This document shows positions 20,072-33,642 of a stretch of 64,000 nt of DNA, one piece after another. The translations under genes and the position numbers were made by a program. The stretch covers positions 1,602,501-1,666,500 of the forward strand of contig NC_134683.1 in assembly GCF_024713945.1 (NCBI RefSeq). The letters are read 5' to 3'. Within the stretch, counting starts at the first letter, position 1. Every line of letters begins with the position of its first letter. The stretch is from Dermatophagoides farinae. Its lineage: Eukaryota; Arthropoda; Arachnida; Sarcoptiformes; Pyroglyphidae. The notes under the pieces are model-generated. The model did no database searches and was not told the origin of the DNA. It saw nothing but the letters and a program-made list of their open reading frames with translations.

Positions 20072-21905
20072 TTTTGTAAACCAGAATTTTCTTGAATAAA
20101 AGAATAAATAAATTCTGAATGAATTTCAGTTGAAATCAATGAAAAATAAATAATTTTCAACGATCAAGGTTATGTGATTCATCAAAATTTATTCATTGCA
20201 CTGGAAATTTTTGTCATTTACGTAATTTGTGTGCATCTGTGTCTGTGTCTGACTGTGTGTGGGACCAGATTGATGGCTGAAAAAAAAATTTAAAAGTACG
20301 CGCAACTTGAAATTCAACGTGTTTCAGATGAAGACCAAAAAAAAAAGAAAAAAAAATCTAGATGACGATAACAAAATCAGGTGCTAACCAGTTGAAAGAA
20401 TTTCGCAATCAATTCAAAAGAGTTTAAATGAAAACGAAAAAAAAACAAGAACCAACCGGTGAAAATAATCACCAAAAATGAATCCGAATGAATAAAAAGT
20501 GTGGGAAAATTTAATTGATTGAAAAATCCGGGATCAAAAACAACAAAATTTTTCGATTTGAATGAAATGTATTTTATGGTACAAATGACAATTACAGAAT
20601 AGAGAATTTTTACAGAGAAATTGTGGAATTTGTACTCGATTCTTGATGATTAGAAATGGAAATTTGAATTAAAATTTGATAAATAACCACAACAACAACA
20701 ATAACAACAACTCAATCACAATGAAAAAAAAAACAAGGTTAGCTGGTAATCCAAATCAATATTTTTTTTCACACATCTAATTATATCTTTCAAACAAACA
20801 GACTGGACATTTTTTTTGCCGGTTTCTGTTGTTGCCATTGAAAATTTGGCCTTGGTCTTGACATCGATGACCTAATAATCTCAATTTACGTCTAGTATAT
20901 GCTCATTCATTACCACAATGAAAATCAGTTAGTAAGGAGAAACAAAAAATGAAATGAAATAAAATGCAAAGCAAACACACACACACACATATTATATGCC
21001 ACAAGGTCATCTGATTCATGGCTAGGTCGAAACTAGAGTAGGAGGAACCAGAATAAGTAGGAAAACAAAATAATTGTAGAGTTGTTTTCCTGTTTTATTC
21101 ATTTTTCAATTTTTTTTTTTTTTGCTGTTTTCTGCAATTGTCTGCTGCTGCTGTTGTTGTTTGTTATTCACACAATGATAAACAAGGACAAATGATTTTG
21201 TTTTTTTTTCTGATCATTATGTGATCGATTACCTGTATGAAGGTCAAAGGTTTTCTTTTCGACAATTTTTTTTTTGTTGTTGGAATTGTCACCCAAAAAT
21301 AACCAAATGTTGATGACGACAGACAAATAAATGGACAAAGAATGATGGTGGTTTTTTATTTATATATATAAAAAAAGTAAAAGTAAAATAAAAAGTGAAA
21401 AATTTTATTTTGGAATTTATAAATCCAAATGTTACACACATATGTGTACTACAGGATTAATATGAAAAAAAATTTCCACGTCAAAATGATCAATAACTAT
21501 ACAACCATCAAGCCATTGAACCCGAAAAAAAAACAATAAACCGTAAGCTGTGGATCTCAACTGTAAAAGGCAATGATTTTTTTTTTTTGAACAGATTTTT
21601 GATGAAAAAGCAAGAATATGAACCAATCAGGATCAAATAATATTGGATGAGGGGAAAAAGAAAGAGAGAGAGAGAGAGAGGGTTTCTTTTATCCAACAGT
21701 TCAACAAATCCTAATCATTTGTGGATACCTGTTTCGTATATATATCTAAAAATGATGTTGATGGAACCATCCATAATATATACACACATTTGTGGATGGT
21801 CATTGGCCATAGAATAAATGAATGAATACATAAAGAAAATGATGGTCAAATGATTATGTGAAAAAAAAACTCGATCGGACTTGATTATCATTTACTCTTG
21901 TTTGG

Positions 21906-21906
21906 G

Positions 21907-21941
<35 letters not shown>

Positions 21942-21962
21942 GATGATGATGATGATGATGAT
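21906..21962. repeat. Compound (GTT)n(GAT)n microsatellite
   Basis: Twelve GTT units pass directly into seven GAT units. Confidence 0.9.
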
Positions 21963-23276
21963 TGTGGTCAAAAAACTTTTGATCATTTTTTTTTTACTTT
22001 TTTTTTGCTTTTCGAATACTAATTTGAAAAGGAATATTTGATGATAAAAAAAAAGATTCCAAGAAGATGGATTGGCCCAACGGTCAATTGATGTGTGAAA
22101 AAAAAAACACAACAAAAAACGGATGACGATGACCTTCAAACTTGAAATCAATGACAAGAAAAAAAGAAAGAGAGAGAGAGAGAGAAAGAGAGGGAAAAAC
22201 ATTATAACTGATGATGATGATACGTTATCTTACCAAACCTGTTGAGAATTAATTTTTTTTTTCTATTTTCCTATTTACCGGATCTATTTCGGATTATTAT
22301 AATTACCGATGTTTGGTTACTATTGCTGATGATGATGATTTTTTCATCGGTCATCATTTTATCAAAGTGAAAAAAAAGAAAAAGAGAGAGAGAAAGAGAA
22401 AAAAAATCATTGGTCAACAAACTTTTTCTCATTCAATTAATTTCTTATCATGAAGGAGAAAAAAATAATTATTACGGTTCCGATATCATCATCATCATCA
22501 TCATCATCATGATCATCATTTGACGTGACAAATGTTATGGATTCCATGAGTAATAACAAATGATATACGAACAAATCTACAATACCGTTATTTGATCGAA
22601 TTTGAATTGAAATCAAATGGAAATGAATGAATGAAAAACAAAACACAAAATGGGAGAAAACAATGAAACCGAAATTTTTTATTTTTTAAATGTCTTTGCA
22701 TGTGAACATTGTTGAATATTTTTTTTTTGTTGAAACCTGTTGCGTCTGGTTAGTTATGATGATTAAAGAAAAGAAAAATAAAGACATGGCAACAAGTCAT
22801 GTTTTGAATAAGCAAAAGGAGAGAAAAAAAAACAAAATTTATTGTGACAATTGAACCTTGAACTTGAAATTTAAAAAAAAATTATTATTATTATTACCTG
22901 GTGTGATTATTGATTGGATATGATTGAATTTTCTCCATTTCAACATTTGTTTGCACCCATAGAAAATTTGTTTACAAATCATTGTTATTGTTGGTCCATG
23001 TTGAAAATGTAACAGGCAAACAAACACAGATCCAAATTGCACCCGTTAGTTACACTGGTTTACAAACATTTCTGTCCACTGTATTTGTCAATTGTTTTCG
23101 GACAATAGAATCAAATGAATAATGGGTTTATTTGTGCAAACCAAAAAGAAGAATAGAGAAAAAAAAATCCAAAGAGAGAAAAATAAAATGAAAAATTTCT
23201 GGACCAAAAAAAAAAAAAAAATGGAAAGTTGAAAACACAAACTATTATGTCACTATTATTGAATACTGTCATCATG

Positions 23277-23285
23277 TCAAGGTCA
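23277..23285 (+). promoter_or_regulatory. Candidate FTZ-F1/ERR-type nuclear receptor site
   Basis: TCAAGGTCA, a perfect extended half-site for monomer-binding nuclear receptors of the FTZ-F1 class. It lies in the desert 5.5 kb upstream of the P450 start. Function is inferred from the motif only. Confidence 0.25.
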
Positions 23286-23726
23286 CTCATCATCATCATC
23301 ATCAGGTGTTGTTGTTGTCCATTTTTTTTTTGTTTTGTTTTGCACACCCTTTACTCTTCTTTTGAAATAATGGTCATTTCTAGACACAAAAAAAAACAAA
23401 AATTAAATTTCATAGAAATAAAGTCAAAAAAACATTGAAATCTAGATCAGTAGTAGTCAATCTTCCTGGTATAATATACAATATATTGGTCATCATATAT
23501 ATATTACAAATATTCTGCTATATAGATTTTTTTTCCAGTGATTTCCCCTGGTTCTTAAAATGTTTCAGTGGTAATTTTTTTCTCTTTATTTTTAGAGAAA
23601 AAAAAATTTAATTTCGAAATTTTTGAAATCAAATTTTTTATTCAGACTTTTTTTTTGATATCGTTTACACTTTCACACACACACACACATGCTCACATAT
23701 AGTTGAGAAAGTCAATCTCAGGATCT

Positions 23727-23853
23727 ACCAATCGACTAACCAACCAACCAACCAACAAACCGACCGATCAACCAACCAACCAACCAACCAACCATTCCTC
23801 TTAGACAACAAAGCTAAACAGAAAAAAAAACCAACCAACCAACCAACCAAAGC
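23727..23853. repeat. (CCAA)n tetranucleotide arrays
   Basis: Two blocks of ACCA/CCAA units (about 23737-23793 and 23831-23850) separated by a short A-rich spacer, with GACC-containing variants at the edge. Confidence 0.85.
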
Positions 23854-24219
23854 AGTTCAAGAACAAGTAGAAACACAAAAAAAAATCGACCAACAAACCA
23901 ACTAAATCTAAAGAAAGAAACAAAAAAAAAATTTTTCACCAGTTTAAACCAGTGAATGGATAATGAAAAGTAACAAAAAAAAATATAAAATTTTTACATC
24001 ATCATCATCATCATCATCATCATTATTATTATTATGACCATCAATGCCATCTTCATTATCATCATTATTCTCACAAACATTCAATGTCAGTCAACACACA
24101 CACACCAATGAAATGAATCTAGTCCTTTTAAATATCAATCAATTCAATGTGGTTAATAATTTTTCGTTCATTTAAATTTCACTTATTCAACTTGATTACG
24201 GAAATGGAACTAGTGATAT

Positions 24220-24287
24220 CTACTACTACTACCAATGCTGATATCACTTCTACTACTATAGTAGTAGTACTACTACTACTACTACTT
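24220..24287. repeat. TAC/GTA trinucleotide inverted array
   Basis: TAC units switch to GTA units and back. An 18-bp perfect palindrome (half-site CTACTACTA) lies at 24250-24267, so the array can extrude a hairpin. Confidence 0.8.
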
Positions 24288-26059
24288 TCTCCGGGAATGT
24301 CTATTTTTTTTTTTTTTTTTTGTCCAAACATTTCTAAACATTGGAAAAAAAATACCTGATTATCCGGATCCATTAGAAAATAAATAATCGGATAAATGAA
24401 TCGATTAAATGGCCATTTTTGATCAAATGAATCGTGTGTGTGTGTGTGTGTTGTAATTTTCGTTTCTATAAATTCATGATCACGATCATCATCGACCTGT
24501 TGCTTTTCACAATCAAAATCTGGAATTTTCTAAATTTTTTTCAATCATTATTATCGATGATATAATAATTTATCATTTATTCACCAAAAAAAAAAAAAAA
24601 TTATTTAAAACGTTTTTTTTGTTTCTCTTATTTTAGCCATCAGAAACAATCTGATCATCATCTAAGGGCCAAGACCTTGACATTAAAATTTATTACCATA
24701 TGACAAGAATATTTCGAAGAAGAAGAAGAAGAAAAAGAAAAAGAAATGAAGCAGTTTGTTCTAGTGTATGGGATTTTTTTTTTGTCCAATTCATTCATTC
24801 ATCCATTTACCATCATCGTAATATGGTTGACTGATTTGTGGCCAAATAAAAAAAAACCACTTGTTGCACTTGGATGCAACACGTTGAACTAGCAACAATA
24901 GTACACACACACATACACACACACACATTATTAGTGAAGTTGTCCATGGAATCAGATTTAGACTAGATTTTTTTTTCATTCATTCATTGATTCAAAATAA
25001 TTCATGGATACACAGAACGTACATCTATGGTAATTTGTCACTAGGTGTTAGTTATTTTTTTTTTCTTTCTTTTTCTCATACTTTTTTTTTGCTCTATACA
25101 ACAACAGAGAAATTTTTTTTTCAGACAGGAAAAACACAGAAACACAAAAAAATTCTTCACTAAATGTGACTACCACATGACAAGAAGATCGAGGCCAATG
25201 CAAGAAAAAAAAAGAATTTCAAATGGCAAACCACATCATCATCATCGTGGACATTTTCAATCACCATGATGATGATTGTTGTCAAGGGGACAGGTATGGT
25301 CTTGTGATATTCACATTCACAACATTTAAACTTATAAAACACACACACACACACACACGCAAAGAGAGAGAGAAAAAAAATCCAACATAAAATACATTTA
25401 AAAGCTTTACATAATTTCTTTGTGATTGAAAGAAAGAAAGAAAGAACGAAAAAAAAACAAAAAAACCAAAAATTCCATAACCATTTGTTTTCAGATTTCA
25501 TCATTTGTTTTTGTTTTGTTTTTTGTTTTGGTGACATATTTTGTACAATGATTATGATCAGGAAAAAAAAATTGAATGAAAGAAATCTCTATCATCAACA
25601 TCATCATAAATAATGTCAAAATGATCATTATGATGATGATGATGATCTTGATAATCAATTTTATCGTCAAATCACAAAAAAAAACATTTCATTATCATCA
25701 TCATCATCATCATGTCCTTGGCAATGAAATTAATAACGGATTGAAAAACAGAAAAAAAATATATTTAAAAAAAACGAAAAAATCCCGGCAAAAAAAAATT
25801 CACACTGCGATTGGAATTTGACAAACATATTTTTTTTTTGCTTATCATTTTTTTTGTTGTGAAATAACACATAAACACAGCAAAAAAAAATAACCCAAAA
25901 TGATGAAAAAACATATAATAAATTTTATTATGAATGAACACCGCAGGCAATCCGTTTAGTACCAGAAAAACATGATAACGGTATGATAACATTTTTTTTC
26001 AATAAATTTCTCTCTCTCTCTCGCTCTCTATATACTTAATAAATAACTATTTATAAATG

Positions 26060-26074
26060 CCAAGGTCAAGGTCA
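26060..26074 (+). promoter_or_regulatory. Overlapping FTZ-F1-type sites (direct repeat of AGGTCA, no spacer)
   Basis: CCAAGGTCAAGGTCA contains CCAAGGTCA and TCAAGGTCA overlapping by three bases, i.e. two AGGTCA half-sites in direct repeat with zero spacing. It lies ~375 bp beyond the 3' end of the ABCH gene. Target gene, if any, is unknown. Confidence 0.3.
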
Positions 26075-26448
26075 AAGACAAAACTTATTTGTTTTCTTTT
26101 TTTTTCTTGATTACCACATATATTACTACACAACACAGCACATTGTGGTTTATCAATAAATTCAATCCATTGATAAATGATGATGATGATGATGGTGATA
26201 AACAAGAAAAAAAAACAAACATGTTTTCCTTCATTTCCGCGTGACTTATTTCTCCTATAAATAAAGGGAAAAGAAGGGAGAACAAAAAAAAATTTTTCTT
26301 AAAGAAAATCCAAAAATGACGTTACAAATAAATATGAAAAACAAAAAAATTAAATTCAAATTTTGAAATGACGTTTATTTTCGCCATCTAGTGATGGTGA
26401 TTTTATTTTATTTTTTTATTCCAAAAAAAAAATCAAAAAATTAATTTT

Positions 26449-28611
26449 TTAGGAAAATTTTTTGAATAAAAATCCAGAAATAATCAACAATATGATGGTG
26501 GAAATAATATTCAATGCAAGACCATTATAAACATTTGGATGTGTTATTGGCCATGAACGTAACATTACATTACGTAATGATTGTGATGGTATACCAATAG
26601 GACTGAAATCGACTAAATATTGAAAATTTTGTGGAACTAATTCACGTGGAAATATTGTACCACTGGTGAATACTTGTGAAAATGTTATGAATATTGAAAA
26701 CATTGTTGCTGTTGATCCTTCTTTCACTATAGATGATATTAATAATCCTAAAATTCCAAAAAAATAAATTAATAAAAATGAAAAAAAAGTGTACACAAAC
26801 ACAAACCAGTTGCAACTGAAGATAAAGCCTGTGCCATGACCATTGTGAATACAAGCCAAATTGGACCTTCATTAATCATTTCGAATAAAAATAATCCAAC
26901 ATATAACATTAATGTAACTTGAATGGCTGATGCAACAAAACTGGAAAAAAAATGTGATAATAAAACAAGATTATGGCTAACACCGGCCACTAATGAACGT
27001 TCAAATAATCCTTCACTACGTTCTTGTACTAAAAGTTGTGCTGATATTGTTAATTGTGAAAGATAAATGAATGCAATCAAATAACCAGGTAAAAGAAAAT
27101 CAGATAATTTTGAATCTTTTGCATAGATTATATCATGTAAATCTATTGGTGCTTCAAATCTGGTTAGATTTTGTTCTTGATGTACCATTGTAAGAAAATT
27201 ATATACAGTTTGTCGTAATGAATCAATAAAACCATTGGCAAATAAAAAATTTGAATTATCCATATGAATACGTATGATACTTGATAGATATGTTTCATTT
27301 GTCATTGAATCTGGATCATTAACACGTGTAATCATGGCATCGGTGAAATTTGAATCAAAAATCAATATGCCAACAATATGGCCATATTTCAATGCATTCA
27401 TTGCTTGTTCTTCATTATCATAATATTTTGGTTTCAAATAATAGATATCGACTTTTTCAATAAAATCAAATAAACGAACAGAATAATATGGATCTGGTTC
27501 ATTGTTACAAACACCAATGGGTATCTATAATGGTAAAAGAAAACAAAAAATTAGAATGATAAGCATGGTAAATTTCAATATACAAATAAAAAACAAATAC
27601 CGCAACTTCATCCACATCGTACATAAGACCAAGAATGAGAGCTTGAAATGCCGGTATCAAGAATATTAATGTAGTGATGTTTAGTTGAAAAAATCTGGAT
27701 AAATTTTTATGCACCAAAACAATCAGTATCCATAAATTGAGAATAATTTTAGACCAATTTGATGTTTGATACATGTTGGATGTTGATTCTTCCGGATTAA
27801 TAGTATCGATCGTTTTATGATTACCATTTTTGACGATAATTTCATCAATTTTATCAGTTTCATTATTATTATCATCGTTATCGATAATTTTTGGTTTTGG
27901 ATCATTATGACAAAGATAGAGAAAAACATCTTCTAATGTACGTTGTTCATAACGTTCTATCAATGCCATAGGATCATCTTCTTCAAGCATACGACCTTCA
28001 CGCATAATACCAACAATATGTGCACGTACAGCTTCTTCAATATAATGTGTTACAACAATAATGACAATATTATCTTGTTGACAAAGTAGATGCAGATATT
28101 TCCAAATATAATCACCCAATGTTGGATCACTACCAACTGTTGGTTCATCCAATATCATTAATTTTGGTCGCTGTAAAAATGTCACTGAAAGTGATACGAT
28201 TTTTTGTTGACCACCGGATAATTCTGAAATACGTTTATCATCATCGGGTAGGCCAAGAATTTTTTGCAGATTTTGTTTACGTACACGAAATTCTTTCCCC
28301 GTTAATCGATAAAGATTGGCAAAATATTGTAATGTTTGTCCAACGGTAAACGTACGACATAATGCCTGATCTTGTGGCATATAACCAACGATACGATTAT
28401 TTTGTCCGGGCAAACCACCTAGTACATGGATTTCACCGGAATTGGCTTCAATACGGCCAAGTATAAGTCGAAGTAAAGTGGTTTTACCGGCACCACTTGG
28501 TCCAAGTAGACTATATATTTTACCATATGGTACCTGAAGATTTATATCTTCCAATATTGGACGTTGTTTTGCGTAGTAAAAATTCACATTCGATAATTGT
28601 ACGGCTGTCAT
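26449..28611 (-). CDS. ABC transporter, subfamily H (ABCH half-transporter), 3 exons
   Basis: Exons 28611-27601, 27524-26807 and 26747-26449 join in frame to 675 residues. The N-terminal nucleotide-binding domain has Walker A GPSGAGKTT (37-45), Q-loop GYMPQDQ (~76-82), signature LSGGQQ (131-136), Walker B LMILDEP (151-157) and switch His in VVTHYIEEA (~188). The LSGGQQK, THYIEEA and LEDVFLYLC pattern and the NBD-then-TMD order match the arthropod ABCH subfamily rather than ABCG. Exons 2-3 encode an ABC2-type membrane domain with a large extracellular loop (~340-470) and about six spans. ABCH proteins act as homodimers; in insects some move lipids to the cuticle or confer resistance, and the mite substrate is unknown. 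Divergently arranged with Orai. Splice junctions: GCG|GTATTT to TTATAG|ATA, and ACTG|GTTTGT to TTTTAG|GA. Confidence 0.9.
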
Positions 28612-29206
28612 TGTTTTTTTTTTATTTTTTTTCCTTCAGTAAAACAACAATCGTTGTCAAAATGATGAATGATTGAATATCAAATTACCTGTGTTGATGT
28701 GGAATTAATCATTATTTTCGACAGCCAATTTTTTTTTCCTATAAGATGTGGTGCAAATTTTTTTTATATTCACACCATCAACAACAAACATACTGATGAT
28801 GATGATGACGAATGAATCAAATAATAATAGAAAAATTTTTTCAAGGAAATTTTGATCTTAAAAACTGTTAATAATAATATATCAAAGACATACTTGAACA
28901 TTTTTGTATTTTTCAGTTTTGACATTGAATATGTTCATTCAATTGGGTTGCGCGCCAAAATCACTATGGAAAATTCAAATTTAAATGACAAGAATCAAAT
29001 TCGTGATACGTTATCTATGACCGGTTCTATGTTGGTTCTGTTTTGGTTTTTTTTTCTGGTTGCAGAAAATAATCAAAACAAAATGACAAATTCATGTGTA
29101 TTATCATAAAAAAAGAAATGGGAAAAATTTTCATGATAAAATTAGAATGATTGATTAAAAATTTTTTCCCCCACCCAAATTCTAATCATCAAATTAATAT
29201 TGAATC
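28612..29206. promoter_or_regulatory. Divergent intergenic region between ABCH and Orai
   Basis: About 600 bp between the two start codons, A/T-rich with T-runs and a GAT repeat. A Kozak-like ATG at 28966 opens a 20-codon stretch (MENSNLNDKNQIRDTLSMT). It can splice in frame (ACCG|GTTCTA to TGTCAG|CAATTT) into Orai codon 3, so an alternative Orai first coding exon is possible. Confidence 0.4.
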
Positions 29207-30116
29207 ATGTCAGCAATTTTAAGTGATCATAATCTAGCCATTTTATCGTGGAAAAGGCTTCATTTAGCACGTGCCAAATTGAAAGCCAGTTCACGAACAT
29301 CAGCATTATTATCTGGATTTGCCATGGTAAGTTGATTTGTTTTCAATGATATCTAATCTAATAATTTTTATTTGAATTATCATATTTAGGTTGCTATGGT
29401 TGAATTACAGATAACAAGCAAAGTGCCAATGGGTCTATTGATAACATTTACAGCATGTACAACATTATTAGTATCTGTACATATGCTTGCATTGATGATA
29501 TCTACTTGTATATTACCAAATCTAGAAGCAGTTGGATCAGTTACATCATATGAATATGGATTAACAGCTGTATGTATTATAACTATCAACTATCTGATAT
29601 ATAGATTAATTCTATTCTATTTATATACACAAACAGGTACAAGAATCACCACATGAAAGGCTAAGATTTTGTATAGAAATGGCATGGTCATTTAGTACGG
29701 TTTTTGGTATATTTTTATTTTTATTCGAATTGGCCATACTTTGTTGGGTTAAATTATGGGACATTCAATATGGAAAGAAAGCAGCATTGGTTGCAACAAT
29801 AATGCTCATACCGATTGGTATTATATTTATTGGATTTGCTATACATTTTTATCAGGCATTAGTTGCACATAAATATGAACGTACTGAACGTAATTATCAA
29901 GAATTGGAATATCTTGTCAATCAATTAAGTAGTCTACGTAGTGGTGGTGGTGGTGGTGGCGGTGCTGTCAGTGTTAATGTTGAAAATATAATCGATGCAA
30001 ATAATCATGCCAATTCAACTACGACAATACCTATTGAACAATCAATACCGATTGTCGAACAAAATATGCCAATGAAATCAACGATTCAAACATCAACAGT
30101 AATTGAAAGTATTTAA
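29207..30116 (+). CDS. Orai: Orai calcium release-activated channel subunit, 3 exons
   Basis: Exons 29207-29326, 29390-29569 and 29637-30116 give 259 residues. The block [20 protein letters not shown] followed by AMVELQ is nearly invariant in Orai. Pore residues by alignment to human ORAI1: Arg30 (R91), Gly37 (G98), Val41 (V102) and Glu45 (E106 selectivity filter). TM2 has [17 protein letters not shown]3 has ESPHERL…IEMAWSFST with the E190 equivalent, and TM4 has [20 protein letters not shown]. The C-terminal helix [20 protein letters not shown] is the expected STIM-binding coiled coil. A Gly run and Thr-rich tail follow. The N-terminus is short; an upstream exon may add residues (see 28612-29206). 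Forms the hexameric plasma-membrane store-operated Ca2+ channel. Poly(A) signals near 30245. Confidence 0.96.
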
Positions 30117-30244
30117 ACGAAAAAAAAATCAAAGATGGAGAAATCAATTGAATTCGAACATTCAAACATTTGCGAAAAGCTTTGTCATGTTTTCATCATC
30201 ATCAACGCCATGATTTTTTTTTCTTGTTATAAATTAGAAATTTT

Positions 30245-30250
30245 AATAAA
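30245..30250 (+). terminator. Poly(A) signal of Orai
   Basis: AATAAA about 130 bp past the Orai stop codon, followed by a second overlapping-type AATAAA a few bases on. Confidence 0.45.
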
Positions 30251-31661
30251 AATAAAAATTATTCATTAACTGGAACGTGATTGATGTAATTTTATCGATG
30301 AAAATGTTTTTTTTCCCATTTTGGTTGTTATAAATGAATCTATATCCAATACAAACTGATTATCATTTTGAAAATTCATCATGATCATCAACACCAGATA
30401 AACATATCGTGTGTTTGAAACAAAACAAAACAAAAAAATTCGTGAACAAAAAACAACGAATATATAAGTAATTGAATATAACGAAACAAACCACGATAAC
30501 AATTTTTTGATCAACAGGTTATCATGTATATGATTTGACTAAAAATAATAACCACACACACACGCACACAAACACGAGCATGACTATAGTTCCGGTCACC
30601 TATAATCATCAAAATAATGATCAAAATTATGGCTATCGTTGATCGAAAACAGCAGCATTCATTTCTAAATTTTTAAAGAAAAGTTTCTGTAAATTTTTTT
30701 CCAATTGAATCCATTCAATTTTTTTTTCAATCCAATGTATGAATGGGCGCCATAAAAAAACTTTCATTTTTTATTCACTTCTCACATTCGCAATTATGAC
30801 CATAATGAGCTTAATGATAGTAGACATTTCCAAAGACCCATAATTGATGTAATCCGTACAATAAATCGATTTGTTGTTGTTTTTTTTTCGGACACAATTT
30901 CAATTTTCAATCATCACGAATCAGATAGGGAAAACAATCATATGTGCCTGTCATTATTGATCAAATTCATCAAAGAAAATCTTTATTATTTTTAACACGA
31001 ATAAAATTGAAAAAATTTTTTGAAAAACAAAAATTTCAAATGTCCATCAAATCATTCGAATCAATCCAATCCACCGAAAATCATTTCATTTCATTTCCAG
31101 GATCAATTATGAAATATCATCGACAATTGATAGGAAAAAAACCTGAATACATTTGATCCAGCGATCGATAATCGTTGAAAAAAAATACAAAAATAAATCA
31201 ATCATTCATCATCATCGATTGATTTTTCATTGAAGATTCTTCTGATCAATCTGGACTGTAATTTTTTTTAATGAATACAATCATTCAAACATTCAACATC
31301 TATTCACATTCATCAATCTAAATCTCATCATCGCATCAAATCTTGTCATGTCATATCTCATCGACATAATCATCGCCATCATCATCATTTTTTTCCGGTC
31401 AATTCATTTTTTTGGTTTCTGTTTCTGTTTTTTTTTTTTTTTTTTTTTGCCATGGATATATACCATAAACTGACAACAAAAAAAACAAAACAAAACAAAG
31501 ATGTTTCGATGTAACAAAAAAAAAACTTGCCAAACAACTCTCTCACGCGCAATGTCTCTTTTTTTTGTTATTTGAATTTCATATATTCATCATAAATGGC
31601 GCCATTGCATGCAATTTGTTTTTTTTTTTTGTGTGAAAAAATATTTTTATTCACCTGTAAT

Positions 31662-31663
<2 letters not shown>

Positions 31664-31693
<30 letters not shown>
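31664..31693. repeat. (AGT)n microsatellite
   Basis: About ten AGT units followed by degenerate AGT/AGC units to ~31718. Confidence 0.85.
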
Positions 31694-33408
31694 AAAGCAG
31701 TAGTAGTGGTAGTAGTAAAGCAACAGGTAAAATAAAAGCCGTACATTTTAAATCATTCAATTTAGTGGGTGGTTTCAATCTCTTTTTTCGGAAAAAGGAA
31801 CAAAAAAAACTATTTGCTTCAATTGTTCATTCAATTCATTCAAATCATTCATTCATTCATTGAAAAAAAATTTCAAAAAATTTTTATTTTCTCCTGTTGT
31901 TATTGAATCTTGTTGCATGAATGCAAAATGATTTTTGATCTGAATTTCATCTTCACAATCATATTCAGATTCAGCAATGATAAATAATCATTAAATCCAT
32001 AATATGTGTGTGTTGCAATGATCGTTTGATGTGATATTGTTGTTGATGATGAGCTTAATCATGTTGCCATGAATCAAAAACAGGTGAGCCATTTCTTTCT
32101 CTTTTTTTTTCTCTCTCTAGTTCTTCATTCACTTGCATATATTTGAAGCAAAGCTGAAAAAAATATATCCAAAAAGAAAGGTTTCCAACGTCATTGATGA
32201 TGATGATGATGATATGTTTTTGATGTTGTTGTTGTTGTTGTTGGCTCCAACAAACGAACGAAATATTCATGGCTACACATGCTGTTTCATGTTTTAGTTT
32301 AGTTTTTGTTGTTGTTGTTGTCTGAATCCTATACACACATTTGTGTGTAGGTTTTAGATTTTTTTCTAACATACCAAACTACCACTGTCTTTAATCAAGT
32401 GCTGTGTGTGTCCAAAATCACAAAAAAAAAGATTTTTTTTCTGGTTGTTGATAATTTTCATAATCAATTCCTGTAGTATTTGTTTGACCGTTTTTTTTTT
32501 GTTTATCATATTAATCGTCCATGTGAATCCAACTGTAAAAAACACTATGAAAAAGTTTTTTTTGTCATTTCAAAGTGATTGATTTTAGATTGACTGGAGA
32601 AAAGTTTTTTTTTTGTTCTTCCATCTATGATGGTCATCATGTACATTGCAAACCATTCAAAGTGCCAACCAAAAAAAAAAAAAAAAATTTGCTTTCAAAT
32701 TTTCAAAATTTTGTGATTTCAAATTGGTGAATTGTGTCCGTGTGTGTGCAGTTTGTTTCAACCTGGTAATATTATGGTGGTGCCAGATTCATAAATTCTT
32801 TTTCCATAAATTCAATTTACACACACACACACACATTCATTTCATCATAAAATGTCCATATTTAGATTTTTTTTTTCGTTTCGTTGATTGAAAAAATGAT
32901 TTTGTTTGGGCGAGTTCGACAATAATTTTCCATGAAAATGAATATCATCAAGCCACAATAATAATATCATCATCACCATTTACATCATTCAAAAGGTTTT
33001 CTTCATCATCATTGACAAATTCGGCTTATTCAATTGATTTTGACGCCATTTTTTCATGTGCAAATTTGTGTGTGCGTGTGTGTTTTTTTTTAGATTTTCT
33101 TCTTGAAGCTTTAAAGTTTTTTTTTTCGTCCTCCCACATTTTCATCTTCATTGTCATCATCATTCCAATACGGGTAAATATTGTCAAATTTTTTATCATT
33201 TTTTTTCTCCATAAATATCGATCGATAGAATTCATCATCATCATCAAAAAAAAAAAATTGGTGAATTTTTCAACACAAACAGGTGTCAATGGCATCGGCA
33301 TAAAAATCATACACACACACACCAATAGAAATTTCTTGTTGTTACGAAAAAAAAACAACATCAACAATAGGTATGATAAAGAAGAAGAAAAAAAATAATC
33401 GGACAATG

Positions 33409-33433
33409 AACACACACACACACACACACACAC
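33409..33433. repeat. (AC)n microsatellite
   Basis: About 12 uninterrupted AC units. Confidence 0.85.
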
Positions 33434-33616
33434 ATGCATGGGTAAACAAATGTGGATTATATCCGGTGGCAATTCATTGTCCGAATAATATAGACAAACA
33501 CAATGTGGTAGGCAAAGTAAATTTATACTTTAAAAAAAAAGAAAACAAGACAGAAAAACAACATTTATAACCATTATACCATAATTATATATTCAGAGAC
33601 AAAATCCAATTGGAAC

Positions 33617-33642
33617 AACAACAACAACAACAACAACAACTA
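33617..33642. repeat. (ACA)n microsatellite
   Basis: Eight to nine ACA units. Confidence 0.85.

Larger units (their letters stand above)
17723..26448. other. 8.7-kb gene desert of simple repeats
   Basis: No frame longer than ~125 codons and none with recognisable family features; the open frames are runs of one or two amino acids read from microsatellites and A/T tracts. The stretch separates the 5' end of the P450 from the 3' end of the ABCH gene. It may hold non-coding exons or P450 regulatory elements (see separate entries), which cannot be shown from sequence alone. Confidence 0.7.

Noticed and set aside
33012-33472. Frames of 128 and 148 codons on opposite strands at ~33 kb
   Set aside because: Both are driven by CA repeats and A/T runs, overlap each other, and lack any domain pattern.
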